From the IMG/VR virus record IMGVR_UViG_3300034685_000408, positions 1 through 49,932 of that record: DNA of 49,932 bases. One strand, given 5' to 3'. This document shows, piece after piece, positions 49,288 through 49,932 of this stretch; the stretch's first letter is position 1; every line of letters starts with the position of its first letter. Below the pieces are notes generated by a model. The model was not told the origin of the DNA. It did not search any database and saw nothing but the letters and a program-made list of their open reading frames with translations. Origin of the DNA: a virus. The position numbers and the translations under genes are program-made.

Positions 49288-49932
49288 ATGATGGATAAGA
49301 TAGTTTTGACCATAAAGGATACCGAGTTTCTCCTTGACTGGAGAGACAAGAACAAGGACTTTGTTCGCCGGTATCCTCCGGTTTTACCGGCATGTAAGAT
49401 AGATTGCACCGAGTCCGGTTATGTTATCAAAGGGTTCCGGAATGAATCGAAGATAAGGCTCTATGTAAGTCATAAGGGATTAAGTCTTGGAATGATGGAA
49501 TATAGAATACGACCAGACGGACTGCTTGATTTGGTTAAGGATAGAACGGACCTGAGCAGTGAAGATAAGCAATCTGTACTCACCGTTTACTGTTCAGCAA
49601 TGGCTTTTATGGCATACTGCAAAGAAACTGTGCCGGAAGCTCTGGAAGGGAATGAGAGGGAGAACAGTGAAACCCACAGCATACGAAAAAACGTTCAGAA
49701 AAACCGAAGTAAGAAGAAGGAAAGCTCAGCATCTACAGTTTATCTCATGAAAAACAGCAGTGGGAAGAGACATTTTGCTGCATCCGGTTATCGAAAATCT
49801 CCAAGCGGGCAGTTTACGGTCCGAGGGCATTTCAGACATTACAAAAGCGGAAAAGTTATTTGGATAGATTCATTCATTAAAGGGTCCGGAAAAGGGAAGG
49901 ATAAGATATATAAGATTGGTAACAGGATATAG
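49288..49932 (+). CDS. Hypothetical basic protein at the right edge
   Basis: The 214-residue protein starts behind GGAGGAGG and its stop is the last codon of the window. A beta N-terminal domain (CKIDCTESGYVIKGFRNESK) is followed by a basic, serine/lysine-rich linker (KNVQKNRSKKKESSAS) and a basic C-terminal domain (GHFRHYKSGKVIWIDSFIKG). DNA or RNA binding is plausible. Confidence 0.6.
   Translation: MMDKIVLTIKDTEFLLDWRDKNKDFVRRYPPVLPACKIDCTESGYVIKGFRNESKIRLYVSHKGLSLGMMEYRIRPDGLLDLVKDRTDLSSEDKQSVLTVYCSAMAFMAYCKETVPEALEGNERENSETHSIRKNVQKNRSKKKESSASTVYLMKNSSGKRHFAASGYRKSPSGQFTVRGHFRHYKSGKVIWIDSFIKGSGKGKDKIYKIGNRI

Noticed and set aside
1-49932. CRISPR array, rRNA genes, insertion sequences, integrase
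   Set aside because: No regularly spaced direct repeats, rRNA core, transposase or recombinase motifs were seen on either strand.

Overview
The window looks like most of the genome of a contractile-tailed (myovirus-type) bacteriophage or prophage infecting a Gram-positive, probably clostridial, host. Reasons: strong AGGAGG-type ribosome binding sites almost everywhere, frequent GTG/TTG starts, A/G-rich codons (AGA, GGA, ATA), tightly overlapping genes all on the + strand, and a complete terminase, head, sheathed-tail and baseplate gene order. No integrase is visible, so lifestyle is undecided.

Layout. 1-180: the 3' end of a protein whose first codons match the variable-repeat end of a diversity-generating retroelement (DGR) target. 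158-9463: early and replication genes (secreted lytic transglycosylase, small membrane protein, PD-(D/E)XK nuclease, coiled-coil partner, Bet annealing protein, replisome organizer, DnaC loader, RusA resolvase, HD hydrolase, HNH-like protein, SSB). 9460-12781: metK (S-adenosylmethionine synthetase), a lone MazF/PemK-like toxin, a sigma-like regulator, a DUF488 protein and a tRNA-Lys(CTT). 12858-15172: a methyltransferase-like protein and a ParB-like protein. 15182-24679: terminase, a portal fused to a Nudix domain, Mu-F-like minor head protein, DUF2213 protease/scaffold with an internal start, cement protein, capsid and neck. 24676-34885: tail terminator, sheath, tube, chaperones joined by a -1 frameshift, tape measure, baseplate and fibre. 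35102-38541: a complete DGR (Avd, template repeat, reverse transcriptase, target with internal variable repeat). 38538-41132: small tail-end proteins, holin candidates and an amidase with SPOR repeats. 41376-49932: about 25 small accessory genes with DUF2958, DUF6075-like, RadC-like and DUF7659-like members, several small zinc-ribbon proteins and one XRE regulator.

How it works together. The late block builds a sheathed virion. The DGR diversifies a lectin-like domain carried mid-protein in a fibre-like protein, and probably also a second, shorter target cut by the left edge of the window. A phage regulon is suggested by a 16-bp palindrome of form (A/C)TTAC-N6-GTAAG found seven times. At two promoters one copy lies between the -35 and -10 boxes and a second lies exactly 40 bp downstream; a third promoter has a degenerate version of the same plan.

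The most notable points are the DGR with two targets, the portal-Nudix fusion, the dual-operator regulon, the metK/MazF overlap, and an amber codon that interrupts a candidate beta-clamp-binding motif in a protein sharing a VDADY peptide with Bet. All functional assignments rest on motif recognition by eye, without database searches.
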